From Enterobacter sp. EA-1 (GTDB lineage: Bacteria; Pseudomonadota; Gammaproteobacteria; Enterobacterales; Enterobacteriaceae): 64,000 nucleotides of DNA. Position 1 is the stretch's first letter; every line of letters begins with the position of its first letter. Below, piece by piece: positions 62,950-64,000 of this stretch. The translations under genes and the position numbers were made by a program. The notes under the pieces were generated by a model. It was not told where the DNA came from and made no database searches. It saw only the letters and a list, made by a program, of their open reading frames with translations. The stretch spans positions 2,728,001 through 2,792,000 of the forward strand of contig CP025776.1 of the NCBI GenBank assembly GCA_002886105.1. Direction: 5' to 3'.

Positions 62950-62998
62950 GTAAACGTGATTGAATCCGGCGCTCAACGTACGAGCACCGTGTTTAACC

Positions 62999-63030
62999 GG
63001 CGCTGACCCTTCGGGCGAAGCGCCGCTTTT
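62999..63030 (+). terminator. Terminator of asr
   Basis: GGCGCT and AGCGCC arms enclosing a shorter CCCTTCGGGC hairpin, followed by CTTTT, about 50 bases after asr. Confidence 0.6.
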
Positions 63031-63045
63031 CTCTCTGGAGGGCAT

Positions 63046-63129
63046 ATGCTGCGACGTTATCGTTTTGAAGTGATCCCGGCGATGCTGATTATCTGCGCAA
63101 TCATTGCCATCCAGTTCTATCTTTACTGA
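63046..63129 (+). CDS. ydgU: Small membrane protein YdgU
   Basis: Twenty-seven residue protein with one helix (VIPAMLIICAIIAIQFYLY) and a basic start MLRRYRFE, similar to E. coli YdgU and in the same place between asr and ydgD. The Shine-Dalgarno CTGGAGGG precedes the ATG well. Confidence 0.88.
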   Translation: MLRRYRFEVIPAMLIICAIIAIQFYLY

Positions 63130-63231
63130 TGTAGTGCGCTGATTTTACTCCCACTTTCTTCACGTCCCGTCTATATTTATTAACCACGGGCTTACGTTTA
63201 ATAATCATAATTCCCCCCACCCGAGTGTGAT

Positions 63232-64000
63232 ATGCGAAAAACCGTTGTGCTGTTGCTGGGACCGCTGCTGTTGTTTTCCGCTGTTGGGCATGCTGACGAA
63301 GGCGATGATAACGCCATAAACGCCAGCGACGTGAAGACGCTGTTTTTCGGACATGATGATCGTGTCCGGGTCACCACACCGACCAAAGCGCCATGGGATG
63401 CGATTGGTCAACTGGAAACCGCCAGCGGCAACTTATGTACCGCGACGCTGATTTCTCCTCACACCGGCCTTAACCGCCGGGCATTGCCTGTTAACGCCGC
63501 CGCGCGGTAAAGCGGATAAGGCCGTCGCCTTGCGTTTTGTGTCGCAGAAAGGCGTCTGGCGCTATGAAATTCACGATATTGAAGGCCGGGTCGACTCCTC
63601 GCTCGGTCACCGCCTGAAAGCGGACGGCGACGGCTGGATTGTCCCCTCTTCTGCCGCGTCCTCGGGATTTTGGGCTGGTGGTGTTGCGTAACCCGCCTTC
63701 CGGCATTACACCGCTGCCGCTGTTCGCCGGTGACAAAGATGCGCTCACTGCGGCACTGAAAGCGACCGATCGGAAAGTCACACAGTCCGGCTATCCGGAA
63801 GATCACCTCGATACGTTATACAGCCATCAGGATTGCGTGGTGACGGGGTGGGCGCAAAACACGGTGCTGTCGCACCAGTGCGATACGTTGCCGGGCGACA
63901 GTGGTTCGCCGCTGATGCTGAAAACCGATGACGGCTGGCAGTTGATTGCCGTACAAAGCTCAGCGCCTGCCGCAAAAGATCGCTGGCGCGCCGATAACCG
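63232..64000 (+). CDS. ydgD: Trypsin-like serine protease YdgD, 3' end outside window
   Basis: Secreted S1-family protease homologue. The signal peptide is [17 protein letters not shown]. The catalytic His lies in TAGHCLLTP after repair, and the Ser in [11 protein letters not shown]; the Asp is likely in DFGLVVL. Breaks lie near 63465, 63500 and 63660. The reading frame continues past the window end with about the last 20-30 residues missing, judging from E. coli YdgD. Confidence 0.92.

Noticed and set aside
1-64000. Mass pseudogenisation, since most long genes are frameshifted
   Set aside because: Breaks are single-base indels at homopolymers and expected CCWGG sites in otherwise well-conserved proteins, including genes such as marA and mlc; sequencing error explains them better than decay.
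1-64000. CRISPR arrays, insertion sequences, integrase or attachment sites
   Set aside because: No spaced direct repeats, transposase or recombinase motifs were seen; the only clear tandem repeat is within asr.

Overview
The window comes from a chromosome of the family Enterobacteriaceae, probably an Enterobacter/Kosakonia/Klebsiella-type genus. Nearly every gene has a recognisable Escherichia coli counterpart, and long blocks keep the E. coli order: yneE-uxaB-dgcF-yneG-glsB-sad-ptrR, sotB-marC-marRAB-eamA-ydeE, mgtS/mgrR, dcp-ydfG-rspR-ydfZ-ydfI-rspA-ynfA-ynfB-speG-ynfC-ynfD-ynfEGH-dmsD-ynfK-mlc-ynfL-ynfM-asr-ydgU-ydgD. Genes absent from E. coli K-12 sit between these blocks. There are no rRNA or tRNA genes, CRISPR arrays, insertion sequences or prophage structural genes.

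Layout. 0.1-2.6 kb: a MocR-type regulator and the bestrophin-like yneE. 2.8-14.5 kb: uxaB, an acetyltransferase with a missing middle, three consecutive diguanylate cyclases, glsB-yneG, a chemoreceptor, sad, its regulator ptrR and a second acetyltransferase. 14.7-24.7 kb: an accessory catabolic locus of ten genes. It holds an LDH-family dehydrogenase, a DeoR regulator, PdxA2, a DUF1537 kinase, an iron alcohol dehydrogenase, a DapA/NanA-family aldolase, a sodium:solute symporter, a cytosolic Asp-box sialidase-like protein, a YhcH-like protein and a short-chain dehydrogenase. 24.8-35.2 kb: a PhzF-like protein, sotB, a lipoprotein hydrolase, marC, marRAB, eamA, ydeE, a MetE-like enzyme, a rhodanese and a GlxA-type regulator. 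35.3-38.4 kb: a patchwork of mgtS, the sRNA mgrR, a zinc-ribbon protein, a GvpU-like pair and a lone flagellin. 38.4-48.5 kb: dcp, ydfG and a glucuronate-to-KDG module. 48.6-64 kb: the ynf block with anaerobic DMSO/selenate-type reductase genes, mlc, an M32 carboxypeptidase, asr, ydgU and ydgD, which runs off the end.

How the genes fit together. UxaC, YdfI and RspA, with a GPH-family importer, make a near-complete route from D-glucuronate to 2-keto-3-deoxygluconate under RspR; uxaB serves the galacturonate branch. The 14.7-24.7 kb locus combines nan-operon-like parts (sialidase-like protein, aldolase, YhcH, importer) with the PdxA2/DUF1537 pair known from four-carbon acid sugar catabolism. 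Two divergent transcription units flank palindromic operators. This is the best candidate for an undescribed pathway.

Sequence quality. Almost every gene longer than about 500 bases is broken by one or more single-base indels. Many breaks fall exactly where the protein demands CCWGG but the sequence reads CCGAGG or CCGAGGG (CCTCGG on the other strand); others are homopolymer errors. This is the signature of unpolished nanopore data on Dcm-methylated DNA, not of gene decay. I therefore annotate whole genes across these breaks. Coordinates run from the most plausible start to the most plausible stop, and the intervals need not be multiples of three.
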